Positions 33,750 to 45,208 of a stretch of DNA of 64,000 nt are shown piece after piece. The notes under the pieces are model-generated. The model had not been told where the DNA came from and did not search any database. It saw only the letters and a program-made list of their open reading frames with translations. This DNA is from Zingiber officinale (taxonomy: Eukaryota > Streptophyta > Magnoliopsida > Zingiberales > Zingiberaceae). The translations under genes were made by a program, and so were the position numbers. Positions within the stretch are counted from its first letter, which is position 1. Each line of letters starts with the position of its first letter. Location of the stretch: positions 79,742,688-79,806,687 of the forward strand of contig NC_056000.1 in NCBI RefSeq assembly GCF_018446385.1, read 5' to 3'.

Positions 33750-36494
33750 TGTAAAATACCGAATCAGATAATAATTAAATAATAAGGTTTAATAAGCTAA
33801 TAGCATTAACGAAATTTTTAGAAATTTTTTTGAAATTAATCGGAACTCGTACGACGTATTTAGAGGGGATATATTTATGAACTCGAGAAAGGCATGTTTA
33901 TAAATACATATTTAAATGAGGAGTTGATTTAAATAATGTTAGGTTTTCTTTATATTAAACCCTAAGTTCCTAAGTTCGATCGCGTCCCTTCCTCCCCACG
34001 CCCGCGACAGCGCGCTTCTGCCCGCCACGCGAGAGCGACGCACGACGTCACCTACGCGCCGACCGCTGGCGTCGCATCCCTGCCGATGTAACCAATCGAC
34101 CTTGGCGTCTCCTCCCCTCTGCGCTAACTGCCTGCACCGTGTGTCACCACCGGAGAAGAAGACTCCGCCTCTCCACGCAAGACCGTAGGCGCGGACCGCC
34201 GTCGCCAATTTCTCCAGCCATCGAGTGCATCCCTTTCGCATTGTGAACACTGGTGGCTGCTTCGCCAGCCCCTGTTCTACCCATAGCAGTACATGTGCGC
34301 CCGACCGCCGGCACCACTCCTTAGCCACGCCATCGGCTGACACAGGCGTTGCGTCTGTTCCTTTGCTGATCGACGGCCACTGTTGTTCCTACCCCGTCGC
34401 CACCGCGAGCAGCCCCATAGCCCCGTCAGTCTTCCCTGTCCTCGTCGAGGTTGCTGCTGTTTCCTTGTCCCCCACAACACACCGCTTGGAGATGCCGCCA
34501 ACCACAGCTGCTCACTCGAGCTTTTGCCAACTGTAATGGATGTCAGCACTGTGTGTCGCCTCGCTGCCGAGGAAGAAGAAGTAGTTAATGAGGCATCAAG
34601 TTTATTATTTCATGTTAGGTTACAGTAAGTGTCTTAACTCAACTAATCTATGAATTGATTAGTAATTTTGATTACAGAATAGTAGTTGATTCGTTAATTT
34701 GGTTAATCGATTGTTATAGATAAGTTATTTAATTGATTAATTAATAGATTGATTTAATTAATCAATAGATAGAGGAATAAATTAATAAGTTGATTAATTA
34801 ATCAATAGGGTTTAATTATTGATTAATAGACTCTTTGATTTCCTATATCCTATAATTATAGGATTTGAGCTCGATGCGATTTCACGGACTAGAAGACGAT
34901 TTGGACACGATCTACGTATAAAAGCGGGTACTTCTTATCTTGATTTTTTAGTTACTTGAACTTAGTGCATGAGCTATTTTTTTAGTAAGGACTACTTTAT
35001 CTTGACTCCACTCGTAACTTTTCCTGTGCCTGATACTTCCACTCAAAATCTTTGAGATATTCGTTTCTATATCTATACAGTCTCACATTGTTGTCTATAT
35101 GATATTTAGCAGATATCAAACACTAGATACTAGATATTAGATAATGGATATATAAGTAATAGATACCATGTTTATTTGCTTTGAATGTTGTATGTTTATA
35201 TACCTTATTAAGCATGCTGGCTTCATGTAGCATACCCGTTTTCTGTTTATATATATATGATGACTGTTGCATTGTACGCATCATGTCATTGCATGCATGC
35301 AGGCGACCACTTCTTCCTGGTGGGGGAGTGAGTCGTCGGGCTGCGCCGCACACTCGGCCACTCATGGGTAGTGGTAGCTGGAGGAGATGTCGCTTGTCCT
35401 GTCATGCCACAGTCGACCACTTGTGGATAGTGGTAGCTGGAGTTGCGAGTAGCAGGGACCCCCTCCGCTGTGTAGCTAGTTAGCTACTCAGCACCTGTCC
35501 ATCCGGTCACTCGAGAGAGTGGTGACCTTTGGATGGTACAGTTGTCATCGATCCAGCTTCTCGACCATACAGGGGTCATGGTGCAGAGAGGTGGCCGGGT
35601 TGACCATCCGTGCATACGCTGTTATCGTTATATCTGCTGATGCTGTTGTTGCTATTTTTGCTACTGTTACTAGTTTATGTTGTTGTTGTTTGCTTCTGCT
35701 GCTAGTATTAGTTTATGTGACTATTGCTCACTTATATTGCTATGCTTGCTTATGTTGAGACATGCCCTCGTTGTAGGTGTTTAGTCCTTGATTTACTTAT
35801 TGGAAGTTTGTATATATCTTACATATTTCCTCTGTAGTTATGAGCAGTACTATAACAGATTAGTACTACTTCTGACCTTCTATTACTAGCCTAGGATATG
35901 GTTTCAAGTATGAGCATTTATTATGGTTTTGTTTTAGTATCTACTATTCTTCTTATGAGACTGTATCCCTTTTGGCATCCTCTATTTGTTTATATATGTT
36001 CATACACTATCTTTCCTTACCCGCTGAGTTCCAATACTCACCACCTCGCAAACTGGTTTCCTTTCGCCAGGTAGTAGTAGATGATTCATGGATGCTTGGA
36101 GGGATGTCGGCTGCCAGTCCTAGTCTTGCGCTATATCGGTTTTATTTCCGTTTTACTTGTGTTTTTAGTATACAGCGATTTTGGTATTGTATGAATTGGC
36201 CTGGAGTTTGATTCGTGGTATTTTGCTTTCGTGCTCTTGTGGTTGTGTAAGCCTAATTGGCTAGTGAACTGTCGTTGTGGATTGTGGGTTTTCTCTTCGT
36301 TTTTCCGCTATGTTTTTTATTTAGCCGTGTGGGTTATTATTAACTGCGTGGTTGTACTTATATCCAGCCGTGTGGGCTATTGTATTAGGTTATATGTTGT
36401 GTGTATGTATTTATTGTTTCATATTGTCACCGGTACAGGAGAGATGCTGCCAGATTTTTTTTTTGTCTGGCAGGGACTCCTCTAGGGCGTGACA
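33750..36494 (+). mobile_element. solo LTR (2.7 kb), probably Gypsy type
   Basis: Starts TGTAAAATACC and ends GGGCGTGACA with a perfect duplicate CATCT at 33,745-33,749 and 36,495-36,499. There is no PBS, polypurine tract or coding sequence inside, so recombination left one LTR. The TGTAA...GTGACA ends resemble Gypsy chromovirus LTRs. A GC-rich block (33,960-34,620) yields chance frames on both strands. Confidence 0.85.
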
Positions 36495-36847
36495 CATCTA
36501 CGGTCTCAAGCAGACCCCTCGAGCATGGCATGCCACCTTATGTGCTTCCTTACTCTCACTAGGGTTTATTGAGTTCAGGTCAGATACGTCGCTCTTCCTC
36601 TTTCACTCTGCACAAATCATAGCATATCTCTTGGTTTATATGGATGACATCATCTTCACCAACAATTCTTCCTCTTTTATTGCATCTACAACTGCTCATC
36701 TAGGTACCTCCTTTCCTCTCAAGGATCTGGGCGAGCTACACTACTTCCTTGGTATTGAGGCTACTCGCACCACAACTGGTCTCTTCCTATGCCAATCTAA
36801 ATATATTGATGACATTCTCTCTCGAAAAAACATGCATCAGTATAAAC
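36495..36847 (+). pseudogene. copia pol, part 2: RT core with YMDD
   Basis: Resumes IYGLKQTPRAWHA directly after the solo LTR and carries the catalytic YMDDI at 36,638-36,652, then FPLKDLGELHYFLGIE. It breaks off at NMHQYK where the next element inserted at TAAAC (36,843-36,847). This short stretch has no stops. Confidence 0.88.
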
Positions 36848-37891
36848 TATTGGTGCGGTTAGCACTAACGATCTAACTCAGGTTTTGATGAATGACAAAT
36901 TAAGTTAAGTTAGGTTTGTCGTTGTCTAACACTCTGATCGAGTATGCAGACAAAGTTCAGACAGGTCGACGGGCTGACCGGATGTCTGGCACGAAGCCCA
37001 GCTAGGTCAACAGGCCGACCGGATAGCTGGCATGAAGTCCAAACGGGTCGACGGGCTGACCGGTCGTTTGGCACGAAGTCCAGCTAGGTCGACGGGCTAA
37101 CCGATAGCTGGAATGAAGTCCAGACGAATCGAAGGGTTGACCGGATGTCTGGCAGGTAAGTAAAGGTAAGTCACTGGAGGGGAGTGACTGTGAGGACGCA
37201 TTCCCGGGAAGGGAACTTAGGCGTTGATCCGACTTAGAACCATTTCGGGACTCTAAGTCGAGATCTTGACTAGATTCCGGTCTTGGAGAGACGGAATCTA
37301 ATTAATACTCTTGTTGTTAAATTATAAACTGTGCTAACACTTTGTTTTGCAGGATATACATTGCCCCGGACTAACCTTGTCTTGCAAGAGAAGGAGTTTC
37401 TGGAGAAAGGTGGTCCAGGTGCCCGGAGGCAAGTTTTATCTCCATCGCGGCGTCGACACATGGAGCTCGCTGGTTGGGTCGGCTACGTCACACCAGGGTG
37501 CCCCGAAGGGCTGCGGGTGCCTCGAGCATCCTATAAAAGAAGGGTCAAGGGTGGAGCTTCAAAAAACAACTCTGGATTCAATCTCTGGTGCTCCTGCGAC
37601 GCTGCGAAGCTCTTTCGACGACCTGCGATTCAAGTGTTCTTTCTTATTATTGTCAGTATTATCTTTTAATAGTTCTTGTACTTGATATTGTAATTCTATT
37701 TACGAACTATTAGTGATTGCCCAACGAAAGCACTCAACGAGTGCAGACTTTGGAGTAGGAGTCGACAAAGGCTTCGAACCAAGTAAAATTGGTTTGTGTT
37801 AGCATTGCTTTCTATTTCCGCTGTGTATTCTCGATAGTTTTTTTTAATCGATATTCACCCCCCCCCTCTATCGAACATCTACGATCCAACA
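36848..37891 (+). repeat. 5' LTR of the non-autonomous element
   Basis: Contains five bulged GGTC/GACC hairpins at 36,958-36,988, 36,998-37,030, 37,039-37,071, 37,080-37,111 and 37,120-37,152. Overlapping ~112-codon frames at 37,331-37,685 also occur in the other LTR because the LTRs are near-identical. A CTATAAAAG TATA-like motif at about 37,530 may set the transcript start. Confidence 0.9.
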
Positions 37892-37893
37892 AG

Positions 37894-37905
37894 TGGTATC
37901 AGAGC
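37894..37905 (+). other. primer-binding site
   Basis: TGGTATCAGAGC lies two bases after the LTR end (CCAACA-AG-TGGTATCAGAGC), as in the TR-GAG element. Confidence 0.92.
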
Positions 37906-38331
37906 GGGTACCGCTCTGAATTGGTGCAACTACCAATCAAGCAAGGGGGGTTCTTTTTAAAAGAAAAATAGATATTGTTTGTCTTTAAAATAAAACCTTA
38001 CACCTTTCATTTTTTCCCTCCAAAACTATTTTTGAAAAATACATCGCCGTCTTTTCACCATTGCTTAGTCTTGACAAAATATTACATTTTCAAAATTTTG
38101 AAATAATATTTTTAAATTAATATTTTTTTCGAAATTAGTGCAATACTATATTCTTTCTCCAGCACTACTAATCCAAGACCAAGTCTTGGTATTTTGTCTC
38201 TGTTTCCTTGTGTGGAAGACCAATGTCTCTTCAAGAAGGACAGAACCCCCACGAACCACTACCATACGATCAAGATTTCAACTACTGGAAGCGATTAATG
38301 AAATGCTTCTTAGAAAATAGATTTTGATAAT

Positions 38332-38805
38332 GTGCTAATATTGAGAAAACCTTCTCAGGACTCGGAACTGAACAAAAATGTAAGTAAAATTATTTGCCGT
38401 GTTTTACCTAACAATGTTTTATACAGACTAGAAAAGTACAAGAATGCATATGAGCTTTGGACCCAGTTGATCAAACTTCACGAGGAATCGATGGAGCTCG
38501 AGGATCAAGTAAAAATTGAATCCAAACTTGAGTCAGATCCAACAGAAAAGCTTACTGAACTAGGGGTTGCGCTCAAGGTTAGTAATATTTACCAAAATAC
38601 CTCTGCTAATAGTAGTTTAAAGAATATGCATGTTAATTTGGATATTTCTGAAAATATATGTGAAAATAGTGTAGCTGACAATACTTACAAAAATACCCCT
38701 AGGATATTTTCTGATAAAACAAATCTAATTAATTTAGAAAATTCAGAAAATCTGAAAATAATTAATAACCCTAAAGAAAAAATTCAATTAATCATTTCAA
38801 TATAA
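38332..38805 (+). pseudogene. gag remnant related to the TR-GAG Gag
   Basis: The 157-codon frame has VLPNNVLYRLEKYKNAYELW followed by TQLIKLHEES, matching residues about 70-112 of the 578-aa Gag at 18,097-19,833 (LLPSTILCKIGKFEDAKELW). The usual N-terminal part is missing or out of frame, and no zinc knuckle follows; instead it runs into Asn/Lys-rich low-complexity sequence. This links the two elements as relatives. It is too short to act as a normal Gag. Confidence 0.7.
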
Positions 38806-41800
38806 AAGACAAAGAAAAAATAAGGATAAAATCAAACACTTTGATAAAATCAAAATTAAATCTAACAAACTTAAAATTAAATGTTAAAGATAAACTTTTA
38901 AAGAAATATGATTCAAACAATTTAATTAATTCAAATTTAAAAATTAATAAAAACTTAAACTTTAAAAATAAGCTATTAAAGAAAAATAATTCAATTAACC
39001 TAATAAAATTGAAATTGAATGGAAATTTAAATATTAAATACACTATTTTAAAGAAAGATAATTTGACCAATTTAATTAATTCAAAATTAAAAACTTAAAT
39101 TTAAATTACAAATTAAACATTAAAATTTAACTAAAACCAACTGTAATTATACAAAAATCTTAAAAGGAAAGTCAATAATTTAGGGGGAGACTCCAGAATA
39201 GCTGGCACCTCCGAAACTAACCTATTCGAAAAGATAACCCAAACAAATCTACCCAGCCGGGTATTAGGACTAGTTAAAAATGGACAAATTTTAACTTGAC
39301 CTATGGTACCGGTGAAGTTTTGGATGATAGTACGTTAGGGAAGCTTAGTCTATGCATGTGTAGGAAGATATGTCTTCGACCTAGTGCATTTGGCTAAGTG
39401 GAACTAGCCGAAGCTACCCCTTACGGATCCCAACCAGTTAGACCAAGGTTTTGTATTAAGTTCAGTGGATAGGACTATTTGGAAAACCTCGAAAGCATGT
39501 TTACTCTAACGATGTCCATGTGACTCATATAGCCCAGAAGTTTATCAAAAGAATACCTATTTGTTGAGCCCAAAGCTAAACCTGAATCTAACACAAAGCT
39601 AAACCAAACCCTATAATTGAATCAAATTCATCTCACAAAAATATAGGATTCCCTGATTTAAAATTTAGATCGGGTGAGATGACTAAGGATCAAAATTAAA
39701 TTTTGAATTAAAATTAAATTTAAATTAAGATTAAAATAAAATCTCAAAATTTAAAAATTTATTTTAATCTTAAAAATTTATTTTAAAATTATTTTAACTC
39801 CAAAATTATCTTAAAAATTATTTTAACCCAAAAAAATTTTAAAAAATTATTTTAACTTAAAAATTATCTTAAAAATTATTTTTTAACTTAAAAATTATTT
39901 TAAAAACTTTTAAAACTCATTTTAAAAATTATTTTAAAAACTTTTAAAACTCATTTTAAAACTTTTAAAACTCATTTTAAAAATTATTTAAAAATTATTT
40001 TAAGAACTTTTAAAAATCATTTTTAAAATTATTTTAAAAACATTTAAAAATCATTTTAAAAACTTTTAAAAGTCATTTTAAGAATTCTTTTAAAAATTCT
40101 TTTAAAAATCATTTTAAAAAAAATTCTTTTAAAAACTTTTAAAATCATTTTAAAAAATTCTTTTAAAAATTATTTAAAAATTTTTCAAGATCATTTTAAA
40201 AAAATTCTTTTAAAATTTATTTTAAAAACTTTTAAAAATTGTTCAAAATCTTTTTAAAAAAATTCTTTTAAAAATTATTTTAAAAACTTTTAAAAATAAT
40301 TTTAAAAATTCTTTTAAAAATTATTTTAAAAACTTTTCAAAATCATTAAAAAAAACTTTAAAATTAAATTTAAAACTTAAGTTAAAACTTAACATTAAAA
40401 TATTAAAGTTAATTTAAGTTTAAGACTTAAAATTTAAACTTAATTTAAAATTTACAATTAAAATTAAACTTAAATCATCTTCAAAAATTATATTAAAAAT
40501 CCTTTTTAACAAAAAAAAAATATTTTTAACTTAAATTACTTTTTTTAAAAAAATATATATTTTAATTTTTTTTAAAAAAAAACATTTCAAGTAAACTTAA
40601 AGTTAAATTAAATAAAATTAAATAATTAAATTCAAATTACAATATGTTAAACTAAACCTTAATGATGTTATTAACAAATAATTAAAACTTGATTAACTTA
40701 AGATTATAGACTTAATTAAATACTTAATAAGTGAATAATTGAAGTAAGAACTTCAAAAATTAACTTTAACTTATACTAAAGAGTTAATTAATTCTTAACC
40801 TTAATTTAACTCAATAAATCTTTATTTTAATGTTAATCAAAATCTTAATTCACTATAATTAAATCTTAATTTATCATTATTAATGATTGATTAAAATTGA
40901 ACCTTAACTATGTTTAATAACTTTAATAAATTTAACTTCGAATTAATGCTAACTTTAAACTAAGTTAATCCTACTTAAAAGGAGGTAAATGAATAGTTAA
41001 AATTATAACTAGCACTTTCATTAAATCAACTCAATCAATTAATACGAAATTTAAATTATTTTAATAAGTATTAAATTATTGAATCAAGTAAAATTTAATC
41101 GATAAATTATTGATAATGATTAATTGTTATTGAATTAATAACAAGTTATCTTATTTAACCTTAAACTAAAGTTTAAGGACCTGAATCTAAAATTAATTAA
41201 TTTTAGAATAATTGATTAATTAAACTTAAATAAATAATTATACCAAGGATACAGCGATAATTATGTAAATAATATAAGTGTTACTAAATCCCCTAGAACA
41301 CTTAGGTAGAAAAATGTGTTAGGGCTTTGAAATTTAACACACCCAAATCTTAGCATTATATTAAGGGGGAGTAATAAAATAAAGAGAATTAATAGATTAA
41401 AGGAGTATCAAATTCAAGAGGAGGTTTATTTTTTTAATTATCTCCTTAAGTGTTATTTTTTCTCTTTAAAATCTCTTTAGAAAATTCTACCTCAAGTTAT
41501 TTTAAAAAAAAATACTTTGAAAATCTTATATTAAATATTCTTATCAAATATTTTCAAAAGTATTATTTTAATAATGTCAGGTTCAGGGGGAGCAATAATT
41601 ATTTTCACATATACTTTTTTAAAAAATATTTTTGAAATTAGGTTTTAGAAAATATTCTTCTAAAAATGTTTTAGAAATGTGTTTATGAAACCTAACCTTT
41701 GTAAAACTAAGTTTTATGTTAAATTTTTTTAACTTGGTTTTGAAAATTGTATGTTATAAACTTGGTTTGAAACTGGTTTTGAAAATCGAATGTTACAAAC

Positions 41801-42445
41801 TTAGCTTTGAAATTATGATTTTTTAAACTTAATGTTGAAAATTAATTTAAGAAAATAGAAACCTAGGTTTGCAAATTAGATTTCACAAACTTAACTTTGA
41901 AAAAATAGATTTTGAATATTGAATTTTACCTGGTTTTTGAAAATTTTACTTTTGTAAAATTATCTTTACAGAATTTATGTTTGAAAAATATTTCAAATTC
42001 AAGTTCATTTTGGAACATATAAACTTATGTTTGGAATTTTGAATTCTTCTTAAACTTTGCTAAATTAGTTATTTTTCTAACTTAGTCATTTTTTTCAAAA
42101 CTTAACTATTTTGAAAAAGTTATTAAAAATTACTCTTTCTAAATTATCTTTCTTATAACTTAGCTATTTTGAAAAAGATAAGAAATATTTTTTAAAGCAA
42201 ATTTTCTAACTCCCCTGAGTCGATCTAATTTCTGTTTGCATTCTTTTTGCAATGTTTTTGTATTTATGATTATTTGATCCGTGTTTATGTTTGATGAATG
42301 TCAAAGGGGGAGGGTTATGTGGTTAAGTTAGTGCAACAAAATATAAAATTTAAAATCTAACTTAAAACCCTATAAATGCTTATTTTTACTTGCATATTTT
42401 TTTACTAACTTAACCAGGTTGTTATTCCATCAAAAAATGGGAGAT
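38806..42445 (+). other. AT-rich interior of the non-autonomous element
   Basis: About 3.6 kb dominated by A/T. 39,690-40,370 is a degenerate tandem repeat of ~20-25 bp units around TTTTAAAA (ATTTTAAAAATTATTTTAAAA-like). Open frames such as 38,841-39,098 are Asn/Lys/Leu low complexity. No pol motif is seen. Confidence 0.8.
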
Positions 42446-43491
42446 TATTGGTGCGGTTAGCACTAACGGTCTAACTCAGGTTTTGATGAATGATAAATTA
42501 GGTTAAGTTAGGTTTGTCGTTGTCTAACACTCTGATCGAGTATGCAGACAAAGTTCAGACAGGTCGACGGGCTGACCGGATGTCTGGCACGAAGCCCAGC
42601 TAGGTCAACAGGCCGACCGGATAGCTGGCATGAAGTCCAAACGGGTCGACGGGATGATCGGTCGTTTGGCACGAAGTCCAGCTAGGTCGACGGGCTAACC
42701 GATAGCTGGAATGAAGTCCAGACGGATCGAAGGGTTGACCGGATATCTGGCAGGTAAGTAAAGGTAAGTCACTGGAGGGGAGTGACTGTGAGGACGCGTT
42801 CCCGGGAAGGGAACTTAAGCGCCGATCCGACTTAAAACCATTTCGGGACTCTAAGTCGAGATCTTGACTAGATTCCGGTCTTGGAGAGACGGAATCTAAT
42901 TAATACTCTTGTTGTCAAATTATAAACTGTGCTAACACTTTGTTTTGCAGGATATACATTGCCCCGGACTAACCTTGTCTTGCAAGAGAAGGAGTTTCTG
43001 GAGAAAGGTAGTCCGGGTGCCCGGAGGCAAGTTTTATCTCCATCGCGGCGTCGACACGTGGAGCTCGCTGGTTGGGTCGGCTACGTCACACCAGGGTGCC
43101 CCGAAGGGCTGCGGGTGCCTCGAGCATCCTATAAAAGAAGGGTCAAGGGTGGAGCTTCAAAAAACAACTCTGGATTCAATCTCTGGTGCTCCTGCGACGC
43201 TGCGAAGCTCTTTCGACGACCTGCGATTCAAGTGTTCTTTCTTATTATTGTCAGTATTATCTTTTAATAGTTCTTGTACTTGATATTGTAATTCGATTTA
43301 CGAACTATTAGTGATTGCCCAACAAAAGCACTCAACGAGTGCGGACCTTGGAGTAGGAGTTGACAAAGGCTCCGAACCAAGTAAAATTGGTCTGTGTTAG
43401 CATTGCTTTCTATTTCTGCTGCGTATTCTCGATAGGTTTTTTTAATCGATATTCACCCTCCCCCCCTCTATCGAACGTCTACGATCCAACA
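42446..43491 (+). repeat. 3' LTR of the non-autonomous element
   Basis: Near-identical to 36,848-37,891; the five bulged hairpins recur at about 42,556-42,750. It ends GATCCAACA followed by TAAAC. Confidence 0.9.
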
Positions 43492-43496
43492 TAAAC

Positions 43497-44242
43497 CACT
43501 CAACACTCCCATTTCTCGAGGTTCCTCTCTATCTCAACACGATGGAGACCTACTTCCCGACCCTCATATATATTAGAGCATTGTTGGTGTCATACAGTAC
43601 TTGGCACTCACTCATCCTGAACTGGCATTTACTGTCAATCGAGCCTGCCAATTTATGCATAAACCCACAACGACTCACTAGATCACGGTCAAACGAATTC
43701 TCCGATATATTCGTCACACCCCTCGTCATGGCCTAATGTTGTGCCTCGCAACTTCTCTCACTTTGACAGCATACTCAGATGTTGATTGGGCTAGTTGTCC
43801 CGATGATCGTCGGTCCACCACTACTACTGTATATTTCTTACTGACAACGTCATCTCTTGGAATTCAAAGAAATAACAAGTTGTTGTCAACTCCAGTACTG
43901 AGTCCGAATATCGGGCACTAGCTCATGCTACTGATGAACTCTGTTGGCTTCAATCTTTATTGGAAGAACTCTGAGTGTCTATGCTATCTCCTCCGATTCT
44001 TTGGTGTGACAACATTGGCGCAACTTTCCTTGCTGCCAATCCCATCTTTTACGCTCATACAAAACATATTGACATTGATTTTCACTTTGTTCATAGACGT
44101 GTTGCCCGCAAGACTCTCATCATCGAGTATATCTCCACTCAAGATCAACTATCTGACATTCTCACGAAGGACCTCTCTTCTCATCGATTTGCTCTTTTAC
44201 ACGACTCACGGTGTGTGCTACACCGCTTCGTTTGCAGGAGAA
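43497..44242 (+). pseudogene. copia pol, part 3: RNase H and C-terminus
   Basis: Continues the copia pol after the nested element. YSDVDWASCPDDRRST is the RNase H start, followed by ISWNSKK, STESEYRALAHATDELCW, then PPILWCDNIGATFLAANP and KHIDIDFHFVHRRVARKTL, the standard copia C-terminus. In-frame stops: TAG at about 43,680 where relatives have Trp, TAA at about 43,881 and TGA at about 43,970. The 3' LTR starts at 44,243. Confidence 0.85.
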
Positions 44243-44515
44243 TGATAAGGAAAGAAATAATCACACCAAAATCTCATTAAAAAAAAAAGTAATCGCATGC
44301 TACAATCAAAGGATTGAGGATCACTCTAGTCATGGAAATATTATCGAATATTTACTCATATTAATTAAGCTATAATCAAAGGATTGAGAATCATTCTCTC
44401 CTATATAAATTACTGTTATAAATATTATCTAGATTATTCATAATTATACATCGAATCAAAAAATCATTTTCACCTCTCCCTCTCCTCCTCCTCCTCCTCC
44501 TCCTCCTCCTTATCT
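44243..44515 (+). repeat. 3' LTR of the small-LTR copia element
   Basis: Starts TGATAAGG and ends CCTTATCT; includes a (CTC)n microsatellite at 44,479-44,509 near its end. Confidence 0.7.
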
Positions 44516-45208
44516 GAGCAAGGCAAACAGAGAATGTTTTTTTGTGATTAGTTTATAACATCTAGTAGATTACCTTTTGGCAAAGCACTTGTTCTTATCT
44601 TCGTGCAACTGCTTTATTATTTAAATGCAAATTCTTCACTATTTCAACTTCCAATTTATTTACTTTTAGTAATTAAATCTAGCGAGTATAAGTTAGAAGA
44701 ATTAGTTTCCCATCTTCATTCAATCTGATCAGACTGGTACTCTGCAGGGTAATGTTCTCGTTTCTCTATAATCTCGTTTCCTTTATTTTGCTATGGAGCC
44801 TACGGTCGAATTATTCATAATGCTAGACCATTTATGCTAGACCATCCCCATGGCCCGATGATAAATCTACGCTTTTCAAATTTATCCAATGACGAATAAG
44901 AAGCCTCTGTGGGATTAAACTGGCCACCTCCCAGAAAATGAAAGAAATAACTCCAGACCTTAACTCTCTTTTGCAAAATGCCACAACATTGAAAGATTGA
45001 TGGCAAATAAATCTTAATTTGGGAAATTATATACCAATACCAAAACATCATGTCATTGTAAGATACACTTCAAGCAAACGACGAAATGGATAATAACAAT
45101 AATCCAACAATTCAGGACCATAAATAACAAATAATAATAGAACGGCCACAAAATTATGCCATGAAAAAAAACAGGATTGATATGATCGTGCCAAATGCCT
45201 CAAATCAA
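44516..45208. other. 3' flank of the chromomethylase pseudogene
   Basis: No gene recognised. From about 45,003 to 45,208 the sequence parallels the 3' flank of the gene copy at 57,719-57,950 (TAAATCTTAATTTGGGAAAT and following), so the duplication includes about 200 bp of 3' UTR/flank. Confidence 0.6.

Larger units (their letters stand above)
36848..43491 (+). mobile_element. non-autonomous LTR retrotransposon with gag remnant
   Basis: LTRs 36,848-37,891 (1,044 bp) and 42,446-43,491 (1,046 bp) begin TATTGGTGCGG and end GATCCAACA; the duplicate TAAAC flanks at 36,843-36,847 and 43,492-43,496. PBS TGGTATCAGAGC is at 37,894-37,905. A polypurine-like AAAAAATGGGAGA precedes the second LTR. The interior holds one gag remnant and about 3.5 kb of extremely AT-rich sequence; no pol motif was found. 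Few differences between LTRs indicate a recent insertion. Confidence 0.9.
30361..44515 (+). mobile_element. small-LTR copia element, split by two later LTR insertions
   Basis: 5' LTR 30,361-30,571, intact PBS TGGTATCAGAGC (30,572-30,583), gag, pol in three pieces (31,701-33,749, 36,495-36,847, 43,497-44,242) and 3' LTR 44,243-44,515. The pieces join exactly when one copy of each 5-bp target duplicate (CATCT, TAAAC) is removed. LTRs have the TGATAAG...CTTATC form. There are many stops and some frameshifts, so the element is old. No target duplicate is found around it. Confidence 0.8.

Noticed and set aside
34225..34549. GC-rich open frames on both strands
   Set aside because: They lie in a GC-rich block of a solo LTR; composition explains open frames on both strands.
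37331..37685. Two 112-codon frames, also present at 42,929-43,283
   Set aside because: Conservation is due to the two near-identical LTRs, and two frames are conserved equally.
38841..39098. Asn/Lys/Leu-rich 85-codon frame
   Set aside because: Low-complexity AT-rich sequence; open frame expected by composition.
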